Below, piece after piece: positions 14,016 to 22,428 of a stretch of DNA of 22,428 nt. Source of the stretch: an uncultured Rikenellaceae bacterium (lineage in GTDB: Bacteria > Bacteroidota > Bacteroidia > Bacteroidales > Rikenellaceae); NCBI GenBank assembly GCA_904501625.1, contig CAJGBR010000022.1, positions 1 through 22,428 on the forward strand, in the 5' to 3' direction. The position numbers were made by a program, and so were the translations under genes. Numbering within the stretch: position 1 is the first letter of the stretch; every line of letters begins with the position of its first letter. Under the pieces are notes generated by a model. It had not been told where the DNA came from, searched no databases, and was given only the letters and a program-made list of their open reading frames with translations.

Positions 14016-16319
14016 TTATTTTTCGGGTACTGAGAATTTGACAGAACTCGAATTGCCAAACATATCCACGACTGTTAGTTTGTGGTGTCCAGGAGTGACA
14101 TTACGCCACGATATTTTGTGAGAATCGGTTGTCGAACCGATGAAATTGTTGTCCACGTGCCAGAATAATGTTTGCTTGGGTGTCGTGTGTACTGCTTGAA
14201 ATATAATACCTTGTTTCTTTCCATCGAGACTGCGGGTAGCTACAACCTCGTTGCCAGCAATGGGGTAAATGATGGCAACGGAGGCTTGTTTCGTATTGTG
14301 AGATATGGCGGGGTGGAGTGGTTCCAATGACTTGTAGTCGAGATGTTTCTGTTTGTAATACCACTCCTCTATGGGTGGCAGTACAAATCGTGATACGTGT
14401 TGCATCTGACTGACCTGATAACATCGACTATCCACGCGGTAGTGTCCCTCTTGGTCGAGGGTAATTTTCTGGCAGTATGGGCAAGGAGTACTTTCGATAC
14501 CTATTGTTGGTATTATCTCTGTTCTGGTTTGGGCACAACGAGTTGTTGCCAGATGGCCGCTGTTAGCACAAACTTCCACCTCTCGCAATTCGATCTCCGG
14601 AGGATCGAATTTTTCTGCATTGGGCAACAGATTGAATATTTCGAACATTATTGGAGCTGCGTGTCCGATTCCAGTAAGAGTAGGGCGACCTTCGCCTGAG
14701 GCATTGCCTACCCAAACTGCAACTATGTGTTTTGAGGTAAAGCCTATGCACCAGCCATCGCGATTGCCATAACTTGTTCCTGTTTTCCACGCAATGTTTT
14801 TGTGACTTTCAAACCATTGCCAACCGAGTTCCTCTTCTGGACGATTGACCTTGTTCAGGGTGTTTGTCATAATCCACAGAGCTGCATTGCAGATGTTTAT
14901 GTCAGGTCCTGCTGATGAGTCGCCATTGAGAGTCAGACGGCGAGAGGGTAGATGTTGAAGTTTTTGTGCGATAGATGTGTATGTCTGGGTAATGTCCCAT
15001 AGCGAAACTTCGGCACCTCCGAGAATCAGCGATAGACCGTAATGGTCAGCCGAGTGGCTGATGTGGCTCAATCCACAAGATATAAGCAATTGACGGAATT
15101 TTTCGATTCCGTGAGATTGTAACATTCTGACACTCGGAACATTCAGTGACTTGATGATTACATCTGAGGCTGAAACAGCACCTTCGAACGTACGGTTGTA
15201 ATTTTTGGGTGCAAAGCCTCCACTATGCAATGGTGTGTCTGAAATAAGCGTATTGGGCAGTATCTCTCCATTAGACAACATTGATGCATAAAGCAGTGGT
15301 TTTAAGATGCTTCCGCTACTTCTTGGTGCTGGAATAATATCTACTGACATACATTCTACGGGATTCTCAGGTGTAAAGACATTCCCTACATAAGCCAAAA
15401 TGTTCCCATTGGAGATTTCTGCCACCAGGCAGGCTGCATTTTCGATTTTGTTTGCACGATGTTTTTCGTTGTGCAGTTTTAAAATTGTACTCACGGCACG
15501 TTGCAGATTGGCATCTATAGTTGTTGTGACAGATTCACCTTTGTCGGATTTGATTATGCGATTCAATAGATGCGGAGCCTCTTGTGGCAGTGGTAGCGGC
15601 TCGTCGGGCAGTGGCTCATCAATAGCCAACGAATATTCCTCGTTGTCAATATAGCCCTCCTTGTGTAGTCTTTTTAACAGAGAATTGCGTTTCTTTAGCA
15701 ATAGTTCCCGATTACGTTTGAGGTGTATCAGCGATGGTTGGTTAGGGAGTACGGCCAACATTGCTGCTTCGGCCCAAGAAAGTTCGTGTTGTGAACGTCC
15801 GAAATATCTCCAGGATGCCGCCTCGATGCCTATGACATTCCCTCCAAAAGGAGCGTTTGATGCGTACAAAGCAAGTATTTCTCTCTTTGTGTGGAATAAT
15901 TCGAGCCAAAAGGCAGATTCCATTTCGATTAACTTATCGATTATGTTTCTCTCTTGTTGGTTTCGGTTAAGACGAATGACCTGCATTGAGAGGGTGCTTG
16001 CTCCGCTGACAACCCGACGATGGTAGACAAATTGCCAACAAGCTCGCATCATAGCTATCGGGTCAACTCCGAAGTGTTGGTAGAATCGTTTGTCTTCAAA
16101 TGTAATTAATGCTTTGGTGAATTTTTCGCATACAGAGTCTGTGGAAGGGAATCGCCACTGCTGGTCATCGGAAATTTTGGCTCCGAGCAACTGCCCATCG
16201 TTGGCTAAAATTACGGTAGAATGTGTCGTGTCAAACAATTTTGGCAACAAAATTATTCTGCCTACCAAAATTGCTGAGACAATTAAAATAATAATGCGTG
16301 TATGTCTTTGAATAGTCAC
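14016..16319 (-). CDS. pbpC: Penicillin-binding protein 1C, bifunctional glycosyltransferase/transpeptidase
   Basis: This 767-residue class A PBP is anchored by one N-terminal helix (about residues 8-25). The GT51 glycosyltransferase domain has E75-D76 in TFEDKRFYQHFGVD, GASTLSMQVIRL (106-117) and KLIEMESAFWLELF (129-142). The transpeptidase domain carries S337-I-L-K340, S391-L-N393 and K512-T-G, so both activities look intact. A cysteine-containing linker (C584, C595, CPYC) and a C-terminal beta domain of the BiPBP_C type (about 670-767) identify PBP1C rather than PBP1A. A short proline-rich repeat (LPDEPLPDEPLPLP) links the GT and TP domains. The start is GTG at 16319; no nearby ATG would keep the membrane anchor. 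It diverges from the alpha-2-macroglobulin gene, its usual genomic partner. Confidence 0.93.
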   Translation of the reverse strand: MTIQRHTRIIILIVSAILVGRIILLPKLFDTTHSTVILANDGQLLGAKISDDQQWRFPSTDSVCEKFTKALITFEDKRFYQHFGVDPIAMMRACWQFVYHRRVVSGASTLSMQVIRLNRNQQERNIIDKLIEMESAFWLELFHTKREILALYASNAPFGGNVIGIEAASWRYFGRSQHELSWAEAAMLAVLPNQPSLIHLKRNRELLLKKRNSLLKRLHKEGYIDNEEYSLAIDEPLPDEPLPLPQEAPHLLNRIIKSDKGESVTTTIDANLQRAVSTILKLHNEKHRANKIENAACLVAEISNGNILAYVGNVFTPENPVECMSVDIIPAPRSSGSILKPLLYASMLSNGEILPNTLISDTPLHSGGFAPKNYNRTFEGAVSASDVIIKSLNVPSVRMLQSHGIEKFRQLLISCGLSHISHSADHYGLSLILGGAEVSLWDITQTYTSIAQKLQHLPSRRLTLNGDSSAGPDINICNAALWIMTNTLNKVNRPEEELGWQWFESHKNIAWKTGTSYGNRDGWCIGFTSKHIVAVWVGNASGEGRPTLTGIGHAAPIMFEIFNLLPNAEKFDPPEIELREVEVCANSGHLATTRCAQTRTEIIPTIGIESTPCPYCQKITLDQEGHYRVDSRCYQVSQMQHVSRFVLPPIEEWYYKQKHLDYKSLEPLHPAISHNTKQASVAIIYPIAGNEVVATRSLDGKKQGIIFQAVHTTPKQTLFWHVDNNFIGSTTDSHKISWRNVTPGHHKLTVVDMFGNSSSVKFSVPEK

Positions 16320-16337
16320 TCGGATTTTGTAATTTTA
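16307..16337 (+). promoter_or_regulatory. Putative promoter of the alpha-2-macroglobulin gene
   Basis: TTTG (16307-16310), a 19-base spacer and TAATTTTA (16330-16337, seven of eight against TAnnTTTG counting the free positions) precede the ATG at 16352. The upstream element lies inside the first codons of pbpC on the opposite strand. The predicted RNA leader is only a few bases if translation starts at 16352. Confidence 0.5.
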
Positions 16338-16344
16338 CACCCTA

Positions 16345-16352
16345 CAAAGTTA
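16345..16352 (-). promoter_or_regulatory. Putative -7 promoter box of pbpC
   Basis: TAACTTTG on the minus strand matches TAnnTTTG exactly and overlaps the first base of the macroglobulin start codon. It lies 25 bases before the pbpC GTG. The expected -33 position, inside the macroglobulin coding sequence, shows no good TTTG. Confidence 0.5.
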
Positions 16353-19300
16353 TGAAATTTAATATGAAAAAATCTACCTCTATATTGACTATTTCACTTG
16401 TCGTGGTTGCGGTAATGATATCATTATGTCTGGTTTTATTGCCGAGAATAAATAGTTTTAAAGGACTGGCCGAAAATGTGCACCCTGCAATTGAAAGCCA
16501 CTCTGAAGGCAGTGTGTCAGTAATGTCTGCTATTTATCTGCGACTCAGAGAAGATGCCGTTTTGGATGTACATCACACTGCGGGAGAATTGTGTGACGAC
16601 GCTACTTTTTCGATTACGCCTTCTGTCAGTGGACGTGCCGTGTGGTTGGACGACTATACTGTGGAGTTTATTCCGACCGAACCTCTTAAATTTAATCAGA
16701 AATATAATGTCGAGGTAAATATGACCAAATTGATCGATGTGGGCAAAGCTTCCAGAAAATACAGATTCGAAATAAATACCATCAAACCCAACTATTCGGC
16801 CGGAGTTGAGCCTTTGGCAATGTATGAAACCGAAAAAAATATGTACCAGTTAAGAGGTTACATAGTGACAGATGATAGTTTTTCGGCAGATAAGATTGAG
16901 GATATGTTGAGGGTGAAGGAGAAAAATTTGCGTATCAGCTGGAAACACGAGAATCGAAATATGCGTCACGTCTTTGTAATTGATTCGATTGCCGCAAAGG
17001 ATAAGTCTCGTAAGTTGCTCATAGAGGTTGAGGGCAAGATTATGAATTCTAATAAAGATGAGAAATTTGAAATCGAAATTCCTGAAAAAGATGAATTTAA
17101 ATTGCTGAATGTTTCGGTTGAATATGAACCCGAATTCCGAATCGTTGCGACATTCTCTGATGTTCTTAAGAAGAATCAACGGCTCGGTGATTACTTTGAG
17201 TTATCCTCATCGCCTCAAGTACGTTATATGTCTCTTGTCAATAAGGTATATATTTATTCTGTTAGTCGGTTGATTGGTAGTTATGATTTGACAATTCACT
17301 CAGGATTGCAGGCTCGCAGCGGACGACAATTGGACAAAGATCAGACTGTAAATATTAAATTCGAAGACTTGTCGCCTAAAGTTGAATTCATCTCACAAGG
17401 GACAATTTTGCCTACGACATCATCAGTGAAGATACCATTTAAGAGTGTTAATTACAAGGAGGTTGAGGTTGGAGTCGTCAGAATATATCAGAACAATATC
17501 TTGCAATTTCTGCAGGAAAATGATATGAGTGGTGACTACGAACTCTATCGCGTAGGTAAGGTTGTAGCCAGAAAACGAATTATATTGAGTGATTCGCTAT
17601 CAAAAGATTTGAAAAATATAATGATATCCCAACTTGACCTGGAGCATCTGCTCGGTGAAGATAAGAATGCAATGTATCAGATTTCGATTCTCGGTGTGGA
17701 TGACGGTTTCGATAGTCGAGATTACAGATATATGTGGATACCTCATAAACAGAGAATTAATATCTTGTTGTCGGACTTGGGTATTACGGCCAAATCGAGC
17801 GGACAAGGTGAAATTTCGGTTTATGTGACAAATCTGCAGACAGCAGCTCCCGAAGCCGGAGCTATGGTCGAGGTGTTTGATTTCACACATCAACGGGTAG
17901 GCAATGCAGTAACAGACTCTTATGGAGTTGCACGAGTGCGTGTTACTGACGAACCACACGTTGTAGTAGTGACATCTCGTGGAGTAAAAGGTTATCTTAA
18001 GGTTTCGACTGGGGATAATCTCTCAATGAGTGAATTTGATGTCAATGGGCAAAGTGTGCAGGGAGAACGCAAAGGTTTCATCTATGGAGAACGTGGCGTG
18101 TGGAGACCGGGAGATAAAATATTCCTGACATTTATATTGAATGATAAGGGTGTGTCATTACCGAAAAATCACCCGATAAAGATACAGATGACCAATCCTC
18201 AGGGACAGGTTGTGTCATCACAAAGTGCTGAGATTAACGATGACGGAATGTGTGCATTCGTGTTGCAGACAGATGTGGAGGCTCAGACAGGAGTTTACCG
18301 AGTTAAGGTCGAGTTGGGTAATAATGTGTTTGAGAAGAGTCTGAGGGTTGAAACCATCAAGCCCAATCGTTTGAAAATTAATCTGGATATAGATAATAAT
18401 CAGGTTTGGTCGACAAATATCTCGGGAAATCTGCACGCAGAGTGGTTGCACGGAGCAAAGGCTTCAGGACTGAATGCAAAAATCGAAGCTGAATTTACCC
18501 CGACAGTCGCATCATTTTACGGGTATGAAAATTATCTGTTCCAAGATGAGTCCAAAGATTTTACAAGTCAGAATATAGAACTTGTGTCATCGAGATTGGA
18601 TTCGGATGGCAATCTTCGTTTTACAAAGACACTGAATACGTTTGATAATGTGCCAGGAATGTTACAGGCAAAGATTACCACGAGGGTATTCGAGCCAAGT
18701 GGAAATTATAGTACAGATGTCTTTACGCACAAGGTTGCTCCATATTCGAGATATGTGGGATTGAAACTGCCCATAGATAAGGATAAAGATTTTATCGAGA
18801 CAGAACGTCGACATAAGTTTGATGTAGTGGTGTTGGATTCAAAAGGCAAAAAGGTTGATAAAACAAAACTTAAAGTCGAAATTCATAAAATGGAGTGGGA
18901 ATGGTGGTGGAATTCCGGAAACCGACAGGCCTATTTTATGAGAAATGGTATCGAACGTGAAGTGCTGAATACTGAGATAGAAGTTAATGGCGGAGAGGGT
19001 CAATTCGAATATGAGTGGAATAATACTGATTGGGGATTATATCAAATCAAGCTGACGGATCCGTTAAGCGGACACAGTGTTGCACAATTGGTCAGAGTCG
19101 ATTGGAGTGATTCTCCTCATAGTACATCGAGTGCTGATGCCGCTACAATGTTGACTCTTAAATCGGATAAGCAACGCTACAAAGTTGGAGAACGGGTGAA
19201 GATTTCATTCCCTTCGGCTAGAGGTTCACGTGCATTGGTCACAGTCGAGTCGTCGGCTGGAGTGTTGAACTCAACCTGGATTGATTGTAAATCAACCTCT

Positions 19301-21733
19301 ACCACATTCGAAATGGTTGCTGAAAGACAGATGTCTCCGAATGTTTATGTATGGGTGTCGTTGATCCAGCCATATGGGCATATGTCGAATGATGCTCCGT
19401 TGCGTTTGTACGGAGTAATACCCATAATGGTCGATGATCCTACAACTGAACTTAAACCAGAATTGAAGACTCCCAAAGAGGTGCGTCCTGGACAAAAATA
19501 CTCGATTGAGGTGGCAGAAAAAAATGGTAAACAGATGAGTTATACTATTGCTATTGTTGATGAGGGTTTGCTTGATTTGACGCATTTTACTACACCTGAT
19601 CCTTGGGGAAAATTTTATGCACGCGAAGCATTGGCAGTCAGAACGTGGGATATGTATAACGACGTAATTGGTGCCTATGGGGGAAGTATTGAAAGAATGT
19701 TTTCGATAGGGGGAGATGACGAGATTGTGGTCAGAGGAGATATTAAGGCCCAGAGATTCAAACCTGTAGTGAAATTTATGGGGCCATTTGAACTGAAACC
19801 GGGAGAGAGAGTCAGCCATTCGGTTGAACTGCCTTCGTATGTTGGAGCAGTCCGAACGATGTTGGTAGCAGCATCTAAGGGGCAAGCATTTGGCTCGGCT
19901 GAAAGTAAAACGCTTGTAAACAAACCGTTAATGACGCTGATGACTGTGCCGAGAGTGGTGGCCGTTCAGGATGTAGTCGAAATTCCGGTTACTGTTTTTG
20001 CGATGCAAAATGGCGTGGGAGTCGTAGATGTCGCCTTGAAGGAGCATCAGGGATTTGTGCCTATAGATGACGTGGTGAAACGTGTGACATTTGATGTCGA
20101 GGGTGAGCAGACTGTCGTATTTAGAGTTAAGGCTACGGACCTTCCAACCACAGGAATGTTACAGGTTAGGTGTACGGGCGGCGGAGATGTCGCAGAGGAT
20201 CGTGTTGAAATTAATATTCAGGAGGCAAATGCCAAACGTCGTGTAAAACAGATGGTCGTAATTAATCCGAATGATACTTATACGGGGAAATTTGAATTGG
20301 CCGGACGTAAGGGTACAAATACTATGAAACTCGAGATGTCGACTTTGCTTTCAGTGGATATTTCTGGTAGAATCTCTGAACTCGTGGATTATCCTCACGG
20401 TTGTCTTGAACAGATTGTTTCGGGAGGATTTCCTCAGTTGTATCTGTCGAAGGTGTATGATCTCTCACAAAAAGAGGCTGACAGAGTGCAGTCTAATGTG
20501 ACTTCAGTGATCAGTAAAATGTCAAAATATCGTCGTCTTGATGGCGGATTGAGTTATTGGCCTGGTAGTAATATTGTCAATCAATGGGCTTGTATTTGGG
20601 CTGGCCATTTCCTAATTGAGGCTAAAGCGATGGGGTATTCGATACCTGAAGGATTGCTTGGACGTTGGTGTGACCACGCCAAAACTTTGGCAAAATCTTG
20701 GCGTTCCAAAGATGGAAATTTTGAAGAACAGGCATATCGACTTTGGGTGCTGGCAATGGCCGGTGAGTCAGAACGTGGAGCAATGAATAGGTTAAGAGAG
20801 AATACTGCTCAATCGTCCTTGTCAAAACTGCTGCTTGCCGGAGCATATATTGCAGATGGCCGTAAAGATATAGGTCGTGGGTTGCTTGCCTCAGTCGACA
20901 CGATGGATACGACAATTATGTCATCTCAGATATTCGGCTCAGTCGAACGTGATATGGCTATTAAAGCTATAGTGTTGAATTCGGTGGGGAAACGAACTGA
21001 TGCTTATGAAATTATGCGTAAACTCGCTGATGTATTGGCTTCAGACAAGTGGATGAGTACGCAGACAGCTGCCTGGGCATTAATGGCAGTTGCTGATGTC
21101 ATTGAACGTAGCGATGATGATTCATCAATTAAGTTGACATACAACATCGAAAAAAATAATGGAATTATAAACTCGTTAAGACAATCATACTCAAAGCAGA
21201 TAGATGTTACTGAATTCGAAAATGAGGTTGCTGTAACTATTAAGAATCTCAATTCACATAGGCTTTATCTAACAATGGAGAGTGTCGGAGTACCATCTAA
21301 AGCAATGGAGGTTGAATCAAGCAGAAATATTGCCGTAAAACGAGAATTTTTTGATGATAAGGGTGCGAAGATTGATATTTCGCAAATCGAAATAGGTAAG
21401 GATTTTACAGCTCGAGTAACGATTACGCCAACAGCCCTGGGGGTAAAATATGATAACATTGCATTGACTCAGTTGTTCCCGTCTGGGTGGGAGATTCGTT
21501 CGGGACTCGGTGATTATACCGATGGCAGAATTTCATATAAGGATATTCGCGATGATAGAATTTATCTATATTTTACACTGACAGGAACACAGCCGCTAGT
21601 GATTGAGACTCGATTAACGGCAACCTATGGAGGTGAATTCTATCTTCCAGGACTAATCGTTGAGTCAATGTATGACTCGGATATTGCTGCTTCGACAAAA
21701 GGCCAAAGTGTGAAGGTTATTCGCAAACCGTAG
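16352..21733 (+). CDS. Bacterial alpha-2-macroglobulin (protease inhibitor-like), membrane-anchored
   Basis: This 1793-residue protein belongs to the YfhM/ECAM branch of bacterial alpha-2-macroglobulins, which trap proteases in the periplasm. Residues about 7-30 form one hydrophobic helix. No lipobox is present (the cysteine is preceded by Leu), so it is probably anchored by an uncleaved segment rather than by lipid as in E. coli. Many immunoglobulin-like MG domains follow, with the YGERGVWRPGD block near residue 580. The conserved VDEGLLDLTHFTTPDPW segment lies near 1067 with a GGDDE loop after it. The thioester motif is intact: HGCLEQ with Cys1351 and Gln1354, followed by the alpha-helical thioester domain to about 1600 and a C-terminal beta region. 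The divergent neighbour is pbpC, the classic partner. Translation could instead start at ATG 16364 (MKKSTSIL), giving a longer leader and a cleaner signal anchor. Confidence 0.92.
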   Translation: MKFNMKKSTSILTISLVVVAVMISLCLVLLPRINSFKGLAENVHPAIESHSEGSVSVMSAIYLRLREDAVLDVHHTAGELCDDATFSITPSVSGRAVWLDDYTVEFIPTEPLKFNQKYNVEVNMTKLIDVGKASRKYRFEINTIKPNYSAGVEPLAMYETEKNMYQLRGYIVTDDSFSADKIEDMLRVKEKNLRISWKHENRNMRHVFVIDSIAAKDKSRKLLIEVEGKIMNSNKDEKFEIEIPEKDEFKLLNVSVEYEPEFRIVATFSDVLKKNQRLGDYFELSSSPQVRYMSLVNKVYIYSVSRLIGSYDLTIHSGLQARSGRQLDKDQTVNIKFEDLSPKVEFISQGTILPTTSSVKIPFKSVNYKEVEVGVVRIYQNNILQFLQENDMSGDYELYRVGKVVARKRIILSDSLSKDLKNIMISQLDLEHLLGEDKNAMYQISILGVDDGFDSRDYRYMWIPHKQRINILLSDLGITAKSSGQGEISVYVTNLQTAAPEAGAMVEVFDFTHQRVGNAVTDSYGVARVRVTDEPHVVVVTSRGVKGYLKVSTGDNLSMSEFDVNGQSVQGERKGFIYGERGVWRPGDKIFLTFILNDKGVSLPKNHPIKIQMTNPQGQVVSSQSAEINDDGMCAFVLQTDVEAQTGVYRVKVELGNNVFEKSLRVETIKPNRLKINLDIDNNQVWSTNISGNLHAEWLHGAKASGLNAKIEAEFTPTVASFYGYENYLFQDESKDFTSQNIELVSSRLDSDGNLRFTKTLNTFDNVPGMLQAKITTRVFEPSGNYSTDVFTHKVAPYSRYVGLKLPIDKDKDFIETERRHKFDVVVLDSKGKKVDKTKLKVEIHKMEWEWWWNSGNRQAYFMRNGIEREVLNTEIEVNGGEGQFEYEWNNTDWGLYQIKLTDPLSGHSVAQLVRVDWSDSPHSTSSADAATMLTLKSDKQRYKVGERVKISFPSARGSRALVTVESSAGVLNSTWIDCKSTSTTFEMVAERQMSPNVYVWVSLIQPYGHMSNDAPLRLYGVIPIMVDDPTTELKPELKTPKEVRPGQKYSIEVAEKNGKQMSYTIAIVDEGLLDLTHFTTPDPWGKFYAREALAVRTWDMYNDVIGAYGGSIERMFSIGGDDEIVVRGDIKAQRFKPVVKFMGPFELKPGERVSHSVELPSYVGAVRTMLVAASKGQAFGSAESKTLVNKPLMTLMTVPRVVAVQDVVEIPVTVFAMQNGVGVVDVALKEHQGFVPIDDVVKRVTFDVEGEQTVVFRVKATDLPTTGMLQVRCTGGGDVAEDRVEINIQEANAKRRVKQMVVINPNDTYTGKFELAGRKGTNTMKLEMSTLLSVDISGRISELVDYPHGCLEQIVSGGFPQLYLSKVYDLSQKEADRVQSNVTSVISKMSKYRRLDGGLSYWPGSNIVNQWACIWAGHFLIEAKAMGYSIPEGLLGRWCDHAKTLAKSWRSKDGNFEEQAYRLWVLAMAGESERGAMNRLRENTAQSSLSKLLLAGAYIADGRKDIGRGLLASVDTMDTTIMSSQIFGSVERDMAIKAIVLNSVGKRTDAYEIMRKLADVLASDKWMSTQTAAWALMAVADVIERSDDDSSIKLTYNIEKNNGIINSLRQSYSKQIDVTEFENEVAVTIKNLNSHRLYLTMESVGVPSKAMEVESSRNIAVKREFFDDKGAKIDISQIEIGKDFTARVTITPTALGVKYDNIALTQLFPSGWEIRSGLGDYTDGRISYKDIRDDRIYLYFTLTGTQPLVIETRLTATYGGEFYLPGLIVESMYDSDIAASTKGQSVKVIRKP

Positions 21734-21756
21734 TGCTGAGATTGAAATGTTGCAGA

Positions 21757-21788
21757 TTTATATGCGACCGAATAAATAATTACTTTTG
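21757..21788 (+). promoter_or_regulatory. Putative promoter of prmA
   Basis: TTTA (21757-21760), a 20-base spacer and TACTTTTG (21781-21788, exact TAnnTTTG) lie 23 bases before the prmA ATG. It sits in the 78-base gap after the macroglobulin gene, which shows no clear terminator, so read-through is also possible. Confidence 0.55.
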
Positions 21789-21811
21789 AAAAATAATACC
21801 TTACTTATATT

Positions 21812-22428
21812 ATGGATTACATCGAATTGAATGTTCCGATTGCGGAATCAGAAATGGCTGATATAATTACTGCCGAGTTGTCAGATCTTCCATTCGACAG
21901 TTTCGTGGCAGAACGTGATTTGTTGAAGGCTTATATACCTCAACATCTGCTGATAGACTGCAAGGATGATTGTGATGCGATACTGGCTCGTTATGGTATA
22001 AATAATGCCCGATATGTGCAGATTGAGGCTCAGAATTGGAATGCTCTTTGGGAGAGCAATTTCGAGCCTGTAAACGTCGATGGACGAGTCTTGATACGGG
22101 CTCCGTTTCATCAGTCAGATCCGAATGTGGATTTTGAGATTGTCATTATGCCGAAGATGTCGTTTGGAACAGGTCATCACGCTACGACCAAGATGATGGT
22201 TGAGATGATTCTTGATTCGACGTTGGTTGGTCTTCGGGGACTCGATATGGGTAGCGGTACGGGAGTTTTGTCGATTGCTGCCTGTCAGTGTGGAGCAGAT
22301 TGTGTTGATGCGGTAGATATTGATGATTTTGCATTCGAAAACTGCAAGGAGAATATCTGTTCCAATGGATTTGCCGATAGAATCACTCCGGAAAGCACTA
22401 AAAAGACGACGGCCGAAAGACTGATTGG
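21812..22428 (+). CDS. prmA: Ribosomal protein L11 methyltransferase, N-terminal part (3' end outside window)
   Basis: The frame opens at ATG 21812 and runs off the right edge without a stop, giving 205 whole codons. The product trimethylates ribosomal protein L11 using S-adenosylmethionine. The N-terminal substrate-recognition domain starts MDYIELNVPIAESE. The PrmA-typical NWNALWESNFEPV (residues 75-87) and MSFGTGHHATT (116-126) follow, then the SAM-binding motif I LDMGSGTGVLSIAA (144-157) and the acidic DAVDIDD loop. The catalytic C-terminal end (NPP-type motif) is not in the window. The gene is 78 bases downstream of the macroglobulin gene and has its own promoter box; no functional link to the neighbours is evident. 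Confidence 0.93.
   Translation, partial: MDYIELNVPIAESEMADIITAELSDLPFDSFVAERDLLKAYIPQHLLIDCKDDCDAILARYGINNARYVQIEAQNWNALWESNFEPVNVDGRVLIRAPFHQSDPNVDFEIVIMPKMSFGTGHHATTKMMVEMILDSTLVGLRGLDMGSGTGVLSIAACQCGADCVDAVDIDDFAFENCKENICSNGFADRITPESTKKTTAERLI

Noticed and set aside
15580..15620. Short repeated PLPDEPLP segment in pbpC considered as a tandem repeat element
   Set aside because: Only two imperfect copies within an interdomain linker of a single protein; not a mobile or regulatory repeat.
19292..19885. Long antisense reading frame inside the macroglobulin gene (197 codons)
   Set aside because: Composition is low-complexity and Cys/His/Arg-rich as expected from reverse-complement reading; no start signals or domain.
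1..22428. Search for CRISPR arrays, insertion sequences, tRNA or rRNA genes and toxin-antitoxin or phage defence genes
   Set aside because: No regularly spaced repeats, transposase motifs, terminal repeats or RNA-gene signatures were seen; coding density and style are uniform across the window.

Overview
This window comes from a member of the phylum Bacteroidota, most likely the order Bacteroidales. The genus cannot be fixed from the sequence alone. The evidence is that nearly every gene start is preceded by a box matching the Bacteroidota sigma factor consensus TAnnTTTG, with a TTTG-like element about 19-20 bases further upstream in the best cases. Shine-Dalgarno sequences are almost absent, base composition is AT-leaning, and several products are typical of the phylum: a Bacteroides-type arginine decarboxylase tail, a TlpA-like lipoprotein with a probable DUF4369-type N-terminus, a START-like domain protein, and a four-subunit 2-oxoacid:ferredoxin oxidoreductase.

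Layout from left to right. (1) 1-293, + strand: 3' end of an arginine decarboxylase gene. It converges on a four-gene minus-strand operon (korD-korA-korB-korC, 3046 down to 364), and the two units share one palindromic terminator at 317-342. (2) 3304-8640, + strand: murE-mraY-murD-ftsW, a fragment of the division and cell wall (dcw) cluster. ftsI/ftsL are missing upstream and murG/murC/ftsQAZ downstream. It ends tail-to-tail, overlapping by 15 bases, with a small minus-strand START-like gene. (3) 9224-10390, + strand: a thioredoxin-fold lipoprotein gene. It converges through a hairpin terminator on a minus-strand Xaa-Pro aminopeptidase gene. (4) 11945-16319, - strand: an LtaS-like membrane sulfatase-fold enzyme and penicillin-binding protein 1C (pbpC). 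(5) 16352-21733, + strand: a 1793-residue bacterial alpha-2-macroglobulin, divergent from pbpC across only 32 bases. (6) 21812 to the right edge, + strand: prmA (ribosomal protein L11 methyltransferase), cut by the window end.

The main theme is cell envelope biology. MurE, MraY and MurD make the lipid-linked peptidoglycan precursor. FtsW polymerises it at the septum. PBP1C with the adjacent alpha-2-macroglobulin is the known pairing thought to repair the wall and trap invading proteases, and the LtaS-like enzyme may decorate an envelope polymer. The kor operon feeds central metabolism under anaerobic, ferredoxin-based conditions.

I found no mobile element, CRISPR array, tRNA, rRNA or obvious horizontally acquired island. 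No intergenic stretch exceeds 300 bases; the longest are 3047-3303 and 9007-9223. I do not see a clearly new biological system. The points most worth a second look are the truncated dcw cluster, the face-to-face promoters between pbpC and the macroglobulin gene, and the LtaS-like enzyme of unknown substrate.
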